Origin: Anaerolineae bacterium
Lineage (GTDB): Bacteria; Chloroflexota; Anaerolineae; Aggregatilineales; Phototrophicaceae
Assembly (NCBI GenBank): GCA_022824365.1
Contig: JAJEAA010000025.1
Location: 1 to 59,284, forward strand
DNA: 59,284 nt
Direction: 5' to 3'
Shown here piece after piece: positions 17,102 through 25,684 of the stretch. Both the position numbers and the translations under genes were made by a program. Within the stretch, counting starts at the first letter, position 1. Every line of letters starts with the position of its first letter. The notes beneath the pieces were generated by a model that worked only from the letters and a program-made list of their open reading frames with translations, was not told where the DNA came from and made no database searches.

Positions 17102-18439
17102 TTAGCCATCCATTTCGACGATACGCTGCTGCGCTTTGGCAGTGGCATCGGCCGGCGCCATGCCGCCGTACATATCCTGGATCGCATCGACGATGACGAG
17201 CGCGTATTCGCTCCAGCCTTCGCGGAAGACGACGGTTGTGCGCGAGGTCTGCATCGCTTCGAGCACAGTCTCGACATAGAGCGGATTCAGCGCGTCGACG
17301 TATTCGGCTTTGTCCCAGGTCGAGACGCGAGCCGCGCCGCCATGATAGGCGCCGATGACTGGCTCAATGTCCGCGCTGGTCATCCATTGGATGAAATACC
17401 AAGCCGCTTCCGGATTCTGAGAGTTGGCGGGAATGCCGATGCCCCACATCCAGTGGCCGGTCCAAGATGCGCCGCCCGCTTCGACTGGCGGCATGACGGA
17501 GTAACCGGTCTTGCCGGCGACCGCAGAGGCCTCCGGATCTTCAAAGCCGGGACCAAAAAGGCTGGCGTCAATGAAGAAACCGGCGCGCCCCTGCTGGAAG
17601 AGCAGGCTGGCATCGGGCCAATCGAGCGACTGCACGTTTATGGGACCGGCGGACATCATGCCGGCATAGTGCGACAGACCAGCCGTGACGCGCTCATCAG
17701 TGAGGACCGGATTGGACCAGTCGCCATCGAACCAGACGTTGTAAGGCAGGGACATTTCTGCTTCGCCCCAATTATTGAAGACCATGCCAGTGACGGTGTC
17801 CATAATGGTGTGGGAGCGGATGCCGCGCATGACCGCGCCAGCGACCGAGCCGCCGCTCGCCTCGGTGATGCCCTGCGCCGCTTCGATCAAGCCGCCCATC
17901 GTGTCGGGAATCTCGCCGTCTAGGTATTCATCAACAATATCCTGATTCCAGAAGAGGGTGTAGGCTTCAAAGGATACCGGTACCGCATAATCCTGCGCGT
18001 CCATATCGCCGGGCGGGTATTGCGTCGCTTGGGTGAAGCCAGCCGGGAAGTCGGCGAAATTGTAATCGGCAGAGGTCATGTGATCATCATTGATGAAGGG
18101 GCTTAGCGGATGGATCAGTCCATTGCTCCACTGCGTGAAGGCGGTCGAATCCATCGGCACCATGTAGACATCCATGACACCCTCATCAGCGCGCAATGCG
18201 ACTTCCATGCGGTCGAAGTAGAGATTTTCGGCGAGCGCCTCGACGTTGACGGTGATCCCAGTGGCGGCTTCAAAGTCGTCCATGACGCTGCGCATGCCAT
18301 CCAGCACAGGATGCTCGGGCATCAGAATCGTGATTTCGCTGCCCGCGAACTGCATCCAGTCAAGGTCGCCGTTGGCTTGCGCGGCAGGCGCCAGACAAAC
18401 CAGCAGCAAGAGAACCAATACGAGTGTCTTCTTAAGCAT
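17102..18439 (-). CDS. Extracellular solute-binding protein of a CUT1 importer
   Basis: A 445-residue secreted binding protein with a signal peptide (MLKKTLVLVLLLLVCLAPAA, cleavage after AQA). There is no lipobox, since VC is not preceded by a suitable small residue. The mature part starts with the MalE-type block GSEITILMPEHPVLDGM, and contains VPVSFEAYTLFWNQDIVDEY and WMWGIGIPANSQNPEAAWYF, standard in family 1 binding proteins. It delivers an unknown carbohydrate or glycopeptide to the two downstream permeases. It lies 69 bases after the dehydrogenase gene, and a palindrome (18479-18488) in that gap could be an operator. Confidence 0.92.
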   Translation of the reverse strand: MLKKTLVLVLLLLVCLAPAAQANGDLDWMQFAGSEITILMPEHPVLDGMRSVMDDFEAATGITVNVEALAENLYFDRMEVALRADEGVMDVYMVPMDSTAFTQWSNGLIHPLSPFINDDHMTSADYNFADFPAGFTQATQYPPGDMDAQDYAVPVSFEAYTLFWNQDIVDEYLDGEIPDTMGGLIEAAQGITEASGGSVAGAVMRGIRSHTIMDTVTGMVFNNWGEAEMSLPYNVWFDGDWSNPVLTDERVTAGLSHYAGMMSAGPINVQSLDWPDASLLFQQGRAGFFIDASLFGPGFEDPEASAVAGKTGYSVMPPVEAGGASWTGHWMWGIGIPANSQNPEAAWYFIQWMTSADIEPVIGAYHGGAARVSTWDKAEYVDALNPLYVETVLEAMQTSRTTVVFREGWSEYALVIVDAIQDMYGGMAPADATAKAQQRIVEMDG

Positions 18440-18478
18440 CGTGCATCTCCTGAATATAGATCAATAGAAAATCACTGA

Positions 18479-18488
18479 CTGACGTCAG
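18479..18488. promoter_or_regulatory. Candidate operator palindrome upstream of the binding-protein gene
   Basis: A perfect 10-bp palindrome CTGACGTCAG is flanked by CACTGA on one side and AGTG on the other, giving a roughly symmetric 20-bp site. It lies 40 bases upstream of the binding-protein start and is the only strong dyad in the gap. It fits a LacI- or GntR-type operator, but no regulator gene is nearby, so this is tentative. Confidence 0.3.
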
Positions 18489-18508
18489 AGTGACTCCAGA
18501 ATTTAGCG

Positions 18509-19552
18509 TCAAAGCGTCACGCCTGCATAAGCCGCTTCCACATTGGCGCGGACGGTATCCACGAAAGCTTGATCGATTTCGGCATCGTGGAAAATACTGT
18601 ACCATAAGCCCGCCTGCCCTACGAATTCCCGCATGTTCAGCAGCGCATGGCTAACATCGTCCCAGGTGATATCCATCGCTTCGGGGCGGATATCGACGCC
18701 GGCCCGCACGATGGCGTCCAGCATCTCTTGCGCCCGGTCATCGTGCAGCAGCGAGCCGACATAAATGCCCAGGCAGACCGGCTGCCCGTGTATGAACTTC
18801 TTGCCGGTATGGTATTCCAAGGCGTAAAAGAGGAAATGGTCGGCGCCTTCAATCGGCCGCGGATTCCAGCCCAGGTTGTGGAAAGCCGCCCCGCCCCAGC
18901 GATTCGCCAGCATCAGCGCGCGAATGCCCTTCTCGTTGACCTCGCGGATGTCATCGAGCGCATCCATCACCGTCGCCATCACCGCCTGCGCTTCATCGAC
19001 CATCGCCTGGTCGTATTGCCATTTCTCCTCAACCATGCCCCGCTCTTGAGCATAACGCCAATCGGCATGCGCGGTGTGATAACAGAGGATCTCGCAGATG
19101 CCGCTGCGGTTGACCCCCGGCGGCGCATTCTGAATCACATCATAGTCGACATAGACCGCTTCCGGCACAGCCCAATAGACATAACGCACGTTGCCCTTGA
19201 AGCGCAAGCCGGTGCGATGTCCAAAAGCGGCGTTTACCGACATCGATGTCGGTACCTGGAAGAGCGGCAATTGCAGCTTCCAGGCGAAGAACTTGGCCAC
19301 ATCCAATGCCTGGCCGCCGCCAAGCCCGATGATGCTGCGGCATTCCGGGAGTTTGGCGACTTCGTCCTCCAGCTCGTCGCCGTCGATGGTGCTGACCAGG
19401 TAGGGACCAGCGAGATTGTCATCGAAATGATGTCCGAAGAGCGGCCAGAGGTCATCCATCGTGACGACGAGATAAGGCCGGTGCGCGATATTGGGCAACT
19501 CGGCGATAAGATTGCGACCGAAGATTGTGGTGAAGCCAGGGCGATCAAACAT
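18509..19552 (-). CDS. Iron-type alcohol / glycerol-1-phosphate dehydrogenase family protein
   Basis: A 347-residue NAD(P)-dependent dehydrogenase of the Fe-ADH/AraM fold. Nucleotide binding is shown by IIGLGGGQALDVAKFFAW (about 94-111) and PTSMSVNAAF. The metal-site region reads SGICEILCYHTAHADWRYA, where related enzymes have Asp in G-D-L; here Glu stands in its place. His candidates follow in GGAAFHNLGW and FIHGQPVCLG. It may oxidise a polyol or polyol phosphate arriving through the downstream importer. A good sigma-70-like promoter precedes it, making it the first gene of a six-gene minus-strand block. Confidence 0.75.
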   Translation of the reverse strand: MFDRPGFTTIFGRNLIAELPNIAHRPYLVVTMDDLWPLFGHHFDDNLAGPYLVSTIDGDELEDEVAKLPECRSIIGLGGGQALDVAKFFAWKLQLPLFQVPTSMSVNAAFGHRTGLRFKGNVRYVYWAVPEAVYVDYDVIQNAPPGVNRSGICEILCYHTAHADWRYAQERGMVEEKWQYDQAMVDEAQAVMATVMDALDDIREVNEKGIRALMLANRWGGAAFHNLGWNPRPIEGADHFLFYALEYHTGKKFIHGQPVCLGIYVGSLLHDDRAQEMLDAIVRAGVDIRPEAMDITWDDVSHALLNMREFVGQAGLWYSIFHDAEIDQAFVDTVRANVEAAYAGVTL

Positions 19553-19586
19553 CTGTGATTCCTCGAATTGCTGTTAGACTGCAAGA

Positions 19587-19616
19587 AAGATACCAATAGT
19601 CCCAAGCATTTGTCAA
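19587..19616 (-). promoter_or_regulatory. Promoter for the dehydrogenase-importer-aminopeptidase block
   Basis: On the minus strand TTGACA (19611-19616) is followed after 18 bases by TATCTT (19587-19592). The predicted start of transcription is about 28 bases before the ATG at 19552. The -35 box is a perfect consensus match. Confidence 0.55.
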
Positions 19617-19691
19617 AATATCTCAAGCGGCCATTGGCAGCGTTAAGATCTGCAAAGGCTCAGACCACGACAGCTTGAGGAGGATAGCCGC

Positions 19692-20702
19692 ATGACGCTG
19701 AAAATCGCCTTCACCGGTACCGGTCACATTTCGCGGACGCACGCGCGGGCGGCGCAGGCAATGCCGGATCTGGAACTGGCCGCCATCGTCAATCATCGGC
19801 GAGAGTCCATGGCGGACTATGCGGCGCAATTCGGCATCACGCGGCAGTACACCGCTGTCGAAGACCTGCTGGCCGCCGGCGACATAGACATATTGAGCGT
19901 CAATACACCCAACTACTTGCATGCGCCGCAAACTATAGCGGCATTGGAAGCGGGAGTGCATGTCATGGTGGAGAAGCCGATGGCGCTGGACGCGGCCGAA
20001 GCCGAAGCGATGCAGCGAGCCAGCGAGACATCCGGCGCGAAGCTGCTGGTAGCGCATTGCTGGCGCTTTGACGAAGAAGTCAACTGGCTCAAGCAACAGA
20101 TCGACGCGGGCAAGCTGGGCAAAGTCTTGCGCAGCCGAGGCTACGGCGTGCATGTGAACTGGGGACCGGGCGGCTGGTTTGTCGAGAAGCGCTACGCTGG
20201 CGGCGGCGCCCTGGCCGATATGGGCATCCACGCTATCGACGCCGCGCGTTACCTGCTGGGCGATCCGCAGCCGATCAGCGTCTACGCCAAGATCGCTACC
20301 GACTACACCGATTACGATGTTGATGACAGCGGGACGATCTGGATCAACTGGGACAATGGCGCGATGTCAATCATCGAATCGGGCTGGTGGTGGCCCCACG
20401 CCGATGGGCCCGAGGCGAGTACGCAGCTCTATGGGACGCGGGCTTTCGGACAGTTGTTTCCCACAAGGTTGGAAATCCCCGATCGTGAAGCCGAGGCGGT
20501 TGAGACGGTCGACCCCGGCTACCCGCCGATACGCGAAGAACATTGCCCGCAAGAGATGTATGACCGGCAACTGGCCTATTTCATCGACTGCATCCGCAAG
20601 GACCAAGAACCCAAGCCCGGCGCGGCGGAAGGTCTGGTCAATATGCGTATCGTTGATGCCGCGCTGGAAAGCAGCCGCAGCGCTGAGGTCGTCCGTCTAT
20701 AA
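19692..20702 (+). CDS. Gfo/Idh/MocA-family oxidoreductase
   Basis: A 336-residue NAD(P)-dependent oxidoreductase acting on sugars or inositols. It has the Rossmann motif GTGHISRTHARAA (10-22), the family's EKP motif in MVEKPMALDAAEAEAM (about 95), and the active-site helix ADMGIHAIDAARYLLGDP (about 176-193) with the usual Asp and His. GAGGAGGAT stands 6 bases before the ATG. It is divergent from the dehydrogenase-importer block and shares its intergenic region, so the two may be co-regulated and act on related sugars. The exact substrate cannot be read from sequence. Confidence 0.92.
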   Translation: MTLKIAFTGTGHISRTHARAAQAMPDLELAAIVNHRRESMADYAAQFGITRQYTAVEDLLAAGDIDILSVNTPNYLHAPQTIAALEAGVHVMVEKPMALDAAEAEAMQRASETSGAKLLVAHCWRFDEEVNWLKQQIDAGKLGKVLRSRGYGVHVNWGPGGWFVEKRYAGGGALADMGIHAIDAARYLLGDPQPISVYAKIATDYTDYDVDDSGTIWINWDNGAMSIIESGWWWPHADGPEASTQLYGTRAFGQLFPTRLEIPDREAEAVETVDPGYPPIREEHCPQEMYDRQLAYFIDCIRKDQEPKPGAAEGLVNMRIVDAALESSRSAEVVRL

Positions 20703-20829
20703 ACTGGAAACAGCCCCGGTTAGCCCTGAGAAGTTCATCGCCCTATATGCCCAACCGACCCTTGGCCAGGACCTTGGCGAAGTGAATGTCCCTTCAGTTT
20801 GCTATAGCCCTTGCCGACTCCCTGCAAGG

Positions 20830-20857
20830 TTGACTATGAACCGAAATAAGGTATAGA
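20830..20857 (+). promoter_or_regulatory. Promoter of the six-repeat secreted protein gene
   Basis: TTGACT (20830-20835), 16 bases, then TATAGA (20852-20857). This predicts a leader of about 77 bases before the GTG start at 20941, and it sits in the 238-base gap after the oxidoreductase gene. Confidence 0.5.
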
Positions 20858-20940
20858 CTGAAATCAAGATGCAAGTCTCTAAACGAACATGACTGAGCAT
20901 CGCAGACTACATTTTATCCCATTCAACTCGGAGGAAGATC

Positions 20941-23055
20941 GTGCGGAATCACACATTTTCGTGGAGCAGAGATTTGAGAGTTTTGCTGGCTCTATCCCTG
21001 CTCTTGCTATCGGCTTTGCCTTTCACAATCGTTGCGCAAGACATGATGGAAGGCGAGGTTTTCGCCAGCGTCCGCGTCTACGATGGCGTCGACCCCCTGG
21101 ATCAAGATGATATTGTGCGCCTGACGACCGAAGGCTTCTTGCCCATCATGCGCGGGAGCGATGGCTTTGTCGGCTACTACCTGCTGCCGGCCGGTGATAC
21201 CTTGGCCGCCGTCAGCCTGTTTGATTCGCCCGAGCAAGCCTCGGCATCCAATGAAAAGGCTCGCGATTTCGTCGCCGAAAACCTCGCGCCGCTGCTGCCC
21301 AACGCGCCCACTATCGTCGAAGGGGCGCTTGATGTGTGGTTTTTGGCCGCCGACGACATGATGCAAGATCAGGACTATGGCTCGCTCTATGCCGCCCTTC
21401 GCGTCTACGACAATTACGACCTGACAAATCGCGAAGAAGCCGTCGAGTTGGTGGACACCATCTTCCTGCCACAGCAGCAAGAAGCCGACGGTCTGTTCAG
21501 TTACTTCACGATGGACGACGGCGTGGACCGGGTGGCGGCGCTGACCGTCTATGACTCGGAAGAAAATGCGCTGGCCGCCAACAAATTGGCGGCGGATTTC
21601 GTCGCCGAATACATGACGGATTGGATAAGTGAAGAGCCAACTCGCATCAACGGAAGCCTGGGCTTGGCCGCTTTTGCCGCTGTGAACGAAGGCGCCAATC
21701 TGATCGACGACGCGATGGATGATGGAGTCTTCGCCAGCGTCCGCGTCTACGACGGCGTCAACCCGGCCAATCAGGATGAGATCGCGCGCCTGACGGCTGA
21801 CGGCTTCCTGCCCATCATGCGCGAGAGCGATGGCTTCGTCGGCTACTATCTGCTGCCGGCGGGAGATAGGTTGGCGGCGGTCAGCTTGTTCGACTCGGCC
21901 GGGCAGGCCTCGGCATCGAATGCGAAGGCGCGCGATTTCGTCGCCGAAAACCTGGCGCCGCTGCTGCCCAACCCGCCGATTATCGTCGAGGGCGCGGTTG
22001 AAGTGAGTTATGTGACGGACGCTCTAGACATGATGGACGAGGGCATGACCTCCCTCCACGCCCTCTTGGCGATCTACGACGGCTTCGACATGGCGCGCCT
22101 GGATGAGACAGTGACATTGGTTGACTCCGTCTTTTTGCCAGACCTGCGCGAGAACGGCGGCCTGTTCAGCTATTTCGGGATCAGCGACGGCGTTGACAAG
22201 GCTGTCGCGCTGCGGATCATGGATTCCGAGGCGAGCTTGCAGCGAGGCTCCAACATCGCGGCTGATTTCGTGGCGGAATACCTGGCGGATTGGCTGCCGG
22301 ATGATCCGCTGCAGGTCAGTGGATCTCTCGCTGTGGCGGCGCTAGCGGAGATTGACATGGGCGCCAACCTGATCGACGACAGCGTCTTCGCCAGCGTCCG
22401 GGTCTATGATGGCATTGATCCGGCCGATCAAGACGAGATCGCCCGCCTGACAGATGAGGGTTTCTTGCCTATCATACGCGAGAGCGACGGCTTCGTCGGC
22501 TATTACTTCCTGACGGCGGAGGACATGCTGGCGACAGTCAGCTTGTTTGATTCGGCCGAGCAGGCTTCAGCCTCCAACGAAGCGGCGCGTGACTTCATCG
22601 CTGAAAACCTGGCGCCCTTGCTGCCCAACCCGCCGAGGATCGCCGAAGGTCCCTTGTCGATGAACTACGTCGCCGGACTGCGCGGTTCGGATGATCACGC
22701 TGGATTTGGCGAACTATATGCCAGCATACGCTTCTATGAAGGCTTCGACCTGACGCATTTTGCTGAAGCGAATGACCTGGCCATATCGCAGCTCCTGCCG
22801 GCGCTGCAGGAATTGGGCGGTTTATTCGCGCAATTCGCCTTGAATGACGGCGAAGACACGGTTGTAGGCATCAGCATTTTCAGCAGCGAAGAAGCGGCAT
22901 TGGCGGCTAATGATGTCGGCAAAGCCTTCACCACTGAACATCTTGCGGATTGGGCGCCCAACCCGCCGACCGGGGTCGCCGGCAAGCTCGCGATAGCGGC
23001 GCATGCGGAGATCAACATGGGCGAGAATCTGGTCAGCGCGATGATGGAGGGCTAG
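20941..23055 (+). CDS. Secreted protein of six tandem alpha/beta-barrel-like (ABM-type) repeats
   Basis: A 704-residue protein with a signal peptide (LRVLLALSLLLLSALPFTIV, cleavage near AQD). The rest is six repeats of about 100 residues in A-B-A-B-A-B order. A units at about 40-138, 263-361 and 484-583 share FASVRVYDG, DEIARLT and LAPLLPN. B units at about 148-250, 371-474 and 595-697 share a shorter consensus with GLFSYF and AADFVAEYL. Each unit has a strand-helix-strand pattern like antibiotic-biosynthesis-monooxygenase (dimeric ferredoxin-like) domains, so three A-B pairs may mimic three dimers. No enzymatic residues are recognised. The GTG start has GGAGGA 6 bases upstream; its own promoter and terminator make it monocistronic. 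Function unknown, extracellular. Confidence 0.8.
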   Translation: MRNHTFSWSRDLRVLLALSLLLLSALPFTIVAQDMMEGEVFASVRVYDGVDPLDQDDIVRLTTEGFLPIMRGSDGFVGYYLLPAGDTLAAVSLFDSPEQASASNEKARDFVAENLAPLLPNAPTIVEGALDVWFLAADDMMQDQDYGSLYAALRVYDNYDLTNREEAVELVDTIFLPQQQEADGLFSYFTMDDGVDRVAALTVYDSEENALAANKLAADFVAEYMTDWISEEPTRINGSLGLAAFAAVNEGANLIDDAMDDGVFASVRVYDGVNPANQDEIARLTADGFLPIMRESDGFVGYYLLPAGDRLAAVSLFDSAGQASASNAKARDFVAENLAPLLPNPPIIVEGAVEVSYVTDALDMMDEGMTSLHALLAIYDGFDMARLDETVTLVDSVFLPDLRENGGLFSYFGISDGVDKAVALRIMDSEASLQRGSNIAADFVAEYLADWLPDDPLQVSGSLAVAALAEIDMGANLIDDSVFASVRVYDGIDPADQDEIARLTDEGFLPIIRESDGFVGYYFLTAEDMLATVSLFDSAEQASASNEAARDFIAENLAPLLPNPPRIAEGPLSMNYVAGLRGSDDHAGFGELYASIRFYEGFDLTHFAEANDLAISQLLPALQELGGLFAQFALNDGEDTVVGISIFSSEEAALAANDVGKAFTTEHLADWAPNPPTGVAGKLAIAAHAEINMGENLVSAMMEG

Positions 23056-23090
23056 TCTATCCGGCAGCAGGTTAAACAGTGCAATTGGAG

Positions 23091-23118
23091 AGAGCGTGCC
23101 GGCTGGCGCGCTCTTTTT
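23091..23118 (+). terminator. Rho-independent terminator after the six-repeat gene
   Basis: A 10-bp stem, AGAGCGTGCC (23091-23100) and GGCGCGCTCT (23105-23114), with one G-U pair and loop GGCT, followed by a run of T. It ends the plus-strand transcript just before the convergent Fic gene. Confidence 0.8.
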
Positions 23119-23121
23119 AAT

Positions 23122-24318
23122 TCAGTTGGCTGTTTGCCCGGGTTCTACCCGCGCGTTGGCGAAGAAGCTTGCCAAAATCTCAGAATTCGCTAGATAGCCA
23201 CCGTATTCTCGGGTTAACAGTCCCATCCTTATCAAGGTTTCGAGATCGCGATCGAGAGAGTTGTCGCTTTGAGTGATATCCGTCAAGTGGCCCGCGTCCC
23301 GCAAGTCCATCACATCAACTAGGGAAAGCGTAGTATTCGGGAAGTTTTCCGCTAAGAGGATCGCGAGGCGCATCCTTCGCTGCTGCACGGCAGTCATGGT
23401 TTCCGGGAAGAAACCCCGGATATAATCACGATATAGCGCTTGTAATTGAGCCTTACGGCTCATCGACAGTAACTGTTCGAGTTCTTTGCGAAAACCAGCC
23501 AGCGCGTACTCGATGAAGCCGCACAATTCAGCGGTCGAGGGGTATGCGCCTTCGATAAACTCTCCGTGAGTCTTCTGCAATTCGGCGTAATACTGCTGGC
23601 GTGTTTCACTGTAAAAATAGCTTGGAACATATGCGGCCGCGGCCGGTACACCTGCTCGCAACAGAAGCGCCTGCTCAATCAGCCGCGCCATCCGTCCATT
23701 GCCGTCGCCATAAGGATGAATCCAGGCGAAGTAAACATGGGCGACTACAGCTTTTACAACAGACCAAGATAGATTGTAGCCAGAGTAGCCGAAGCACGGC
23801 ACACTGTCATCATTTAGCCACTCACAGAATTGCCTCAGCAGAAGCTCACAGTCGTCCGGTGGCGGTGCCAGATAAGTGCCAACTTCTACGTTGTAAGTGC
23901 GAATCTTGCCAAGGCTGGCCTCGTCCGCCAAGCCCTTCAGAATTATACGGTGATAACGATTGAAGGACTCTATCGAAAATTGCGCGTCACCGGATATGAT
24001 GTCCTGCGCCACAACATCAAAGGCTTCGTCCATGTTCTGAATCTGAAGCAGATGGTCGCGTTTCAATGTGTCGAGGTTCACGGGCCCGCTTATGACTCTC
24101 AAAACATCGAGTTCGGATAGCGGGTTGCCCTCAATGGCGGTTGTGCCGTGTAACGCTTTCGCTAGGTATATCCTAATCAATATATCATGGTCGAAAGGCA
24201 GTAGCGGCAAGGCTTTGACCGTATTGATAGTGGCTTGAACCTCACCCATCAAGAGCCAAGTTCGCGGTGATATATGCAGTAATTTTGCCGGAAAACTAAT
24301 GAAATCGTGCGTACCCAT
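23122..24318 (-). CDS. Fic-family AMP-transferase-like protein
   Basis: A 398-residue class II Fic protein. The catalytic motif is intact: HPYGDGNGR at 201-209, inside HVYFAWIHPYGDGNGRMAR. An N-terminal inhibitory-helix motif TTAIEG (59-64) should hold it inactive until relieved. The C-terminal 100 residues look like a winged helix. Such proteins transfer AMP (or another phosphate-containing group) to target proteins, often as toxins or self-regulators. Start chosen at 24318, where GGGAGA precedes MGTHDFISFP; a longer upstream reading has no family support. Base composition is lower in GC than the neighbours, suggesting acquisition. No antitoxin partner is seen. Confidence 0.9.
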   Translation of the reverse strand: MGTHDFISFPAKLLHISPRTWLLMGEVQATINTVKALPLLPFDHDILIRIYLAKALHGTTAIEGNPLSELDVLRVISGPVNLDTLKRDHLLQIQNMDEAFDVVAQDIISGDAQFSIESFNRYHRIILKGLADEASLGKIRTYNVEVGTYLAPPPDDCELLLRQFCEWLNDDSVPCFGYSGYNLSWSVVKAVVAHVYFAWIHPYGDGNGRMARLIEQALLLRAGVPAAAAYVPSYFYSETRQQYYAELQKTHGEFIEGAYPSTAELCGFIEYALAGFRKELEQLLSMSRKAQLQALYRDYIRGFFPETMTAVQQRRMRLAILLAENFPNTTLSLVDVMDLRDAGHLTDITQSDNSLDRDLETLIRMGLLTREYGGYLANSEILASFFANARVEPGQTAN

Positions 24319-24371
24319 AATCGGCTGTCTCCCGAAGTCGATACGATCACCGCCGCGCGCTAAGCTTGTCG

Positions 24372-25565
24372 TCACACAAAAGCATTCAAACCAGTCAACT
24401 CCCGCCCCACCAGCAGCAGGTTGACCTCGTTGGTGCCTTCGTAAGTGTAGATGATCTCCGCGTCCAGCATCAAGCGCGCGATATGATTGTCGATGACGAT
24501 ACCATTGCCGCCCAGGCATTCCCGCGCCAATTGCGTCACGTATCGCGCCTTACGAGCATTATTGTATTTCGCCATCGAAAGAGTTCCCTCGCTGATTCGG
24601 CCGCTGTTGAGCAGGTGCGAGAGTTGCAAGCAGAGCGTCTGCATCAGCGTCACTTCGGTCGCCATCTCGACCAGCTTGTGTTGAATCAACTGGAAGCCGG
24701 CGATTGGCTTGCCGAATTGCTCGCGTTCTTTGCTGTATTTCAGCGCCAGTTCAAAGGCGCCAGCCGCCACGCCAGCCGCTTCCCAGGCGACGCCGTAACG
24801 CCCCAAGCCGAGCACGCGCGCCATATCGCGAAAGCGATTGACATGCGTCAGCTTGTTTTCGGCGGGGACGTAAACCTCGTCCAATTTGATATCAGCGTTG
24901 AGCACGGCGCGCTTGCCGATTTTGCCCCAGATATCCTTGATGGCGACGCCTTCAGTGTCTTTCGGATTTTCGATGACATAACCGCCGAAGTCCCCGCTGG
25001 TTTCGTCACGCGCCCAGATGATGAGCACATCGGCTATCGAGGCATTGCCGATCCAGCGCTTGGCGCCGTTGAGGATATAACCGTCGCCGTCTTTGCGGGC
25101 TCGTGTCTTCACCTGCGCCGCATTCGAGCCGACATCAGGCTCGGTCAGGGCGAAGGCGCCGATCTTCTCCAGCTTGACCATAGCGGGCAGCCAGCGCGCC
25201 TTTTGCTCCTCATCGCCAAGCAGGCCGATTGAGCCCATCGCCAAGCCGGAATGTACGCCGTAAAAGGTGCTGATGCTGCCATCGCCCTTGCCCAACTCGT
25301 ACATGACCAAACCCATCTCGACAAAATCCAGGCTCGCCGCGCCATGCTCAAACAACACCCCGCCGATGATGGGCAGATCCACCATTTTGCGCGCGATCTC
25401 CCAAGGGAATTCGGCGCGTTCCCAGTAAGGGTTGATCTTCGGCAGCACCTCAATATCGACAAAGTCGCGCACTTCCTGCCGCAGCGCCTTTTGCTTGTCG
25501 CTGAAGTGCATATCGCAGTCGTAAAAGTCGAAACCGGTGAAAAGCGTCTCGTGTTGGTTTTCCAT
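24372..25565 (-). CDS. Acyl-CoA dehydrogenase (glutaryl-CoA dehydrogenase-like)
   Basis: A 397-residue FAD enzyme that oxidises acyl-CoA, probably glutaryl-CoA or a short-chain acyl-CoA. Typical blocks are FALTEPDVGSNAAQVKTRA (FAD/substrate), GAKRWIGNASIADVLIIWAR, and GRYGVAWEAAGVAAGAFELA. The catalytic glutamate is in IIYTYEGTNEVNLLLVGREL. These blocks match the GCDH/ACX4 subgroup rather than the medium-chain group. No electron-transfer flavoprotein or CoA ligase is adjacent, so it stands alone between the Fic gene and a divergent MFS gene. Confidence 0.93.
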   Translation of the reverse strand: MENQHETLFTGFDFYDCDMHFSDKQKALRQEVRDFVDIEVLPKINPYWERAEFPWEIARKMVDLPIIGGVLFEHGAASLDFVEMGLVMYELGKGDGSISTFYGVHSGLAMGSIGLLGDEEQKARWLPAMVKLEKIGAFALTEPDVGSNAAQVKTRARKDGDGYILNGAKRWIGNASIADVLIIWARDETSGDFGGYVIENPKDTEGVAIKDIWGKIGKRAVLNADIKLDEVYVPAENKLTHVNRFRDMARVLGLGRYGVAWEAAGVAAGAFELALKYSKEREQFGKPIAGFQLIQHKLVEMATEVTLMQTLCLQLSHLLNSGRISEGTLSMAKYNNARKARYVTQLARECLGGNGIVIDNHIARLMLDAEIIYTYEGTNEVNLLLVGRELTGLNAFV

Positions 25566-25684
25566 GGGGATTACGTCTCACGCTAATCTAATCATTATTC
25601 GATTAAGCATAGCATTGTAGCGTTGGGGAATCAATTCAGGTTCAAGCCCTTGAAGTACGATATCAAAAGCACAATGCGTCTATA

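Noticed and set aside
24319..24519. Upstream extension of the Fic reading frame
   Set aside because: It overlaps the acyl-CoA dehydrogenase end and has no family similarity; the ribosome site is before 24318.
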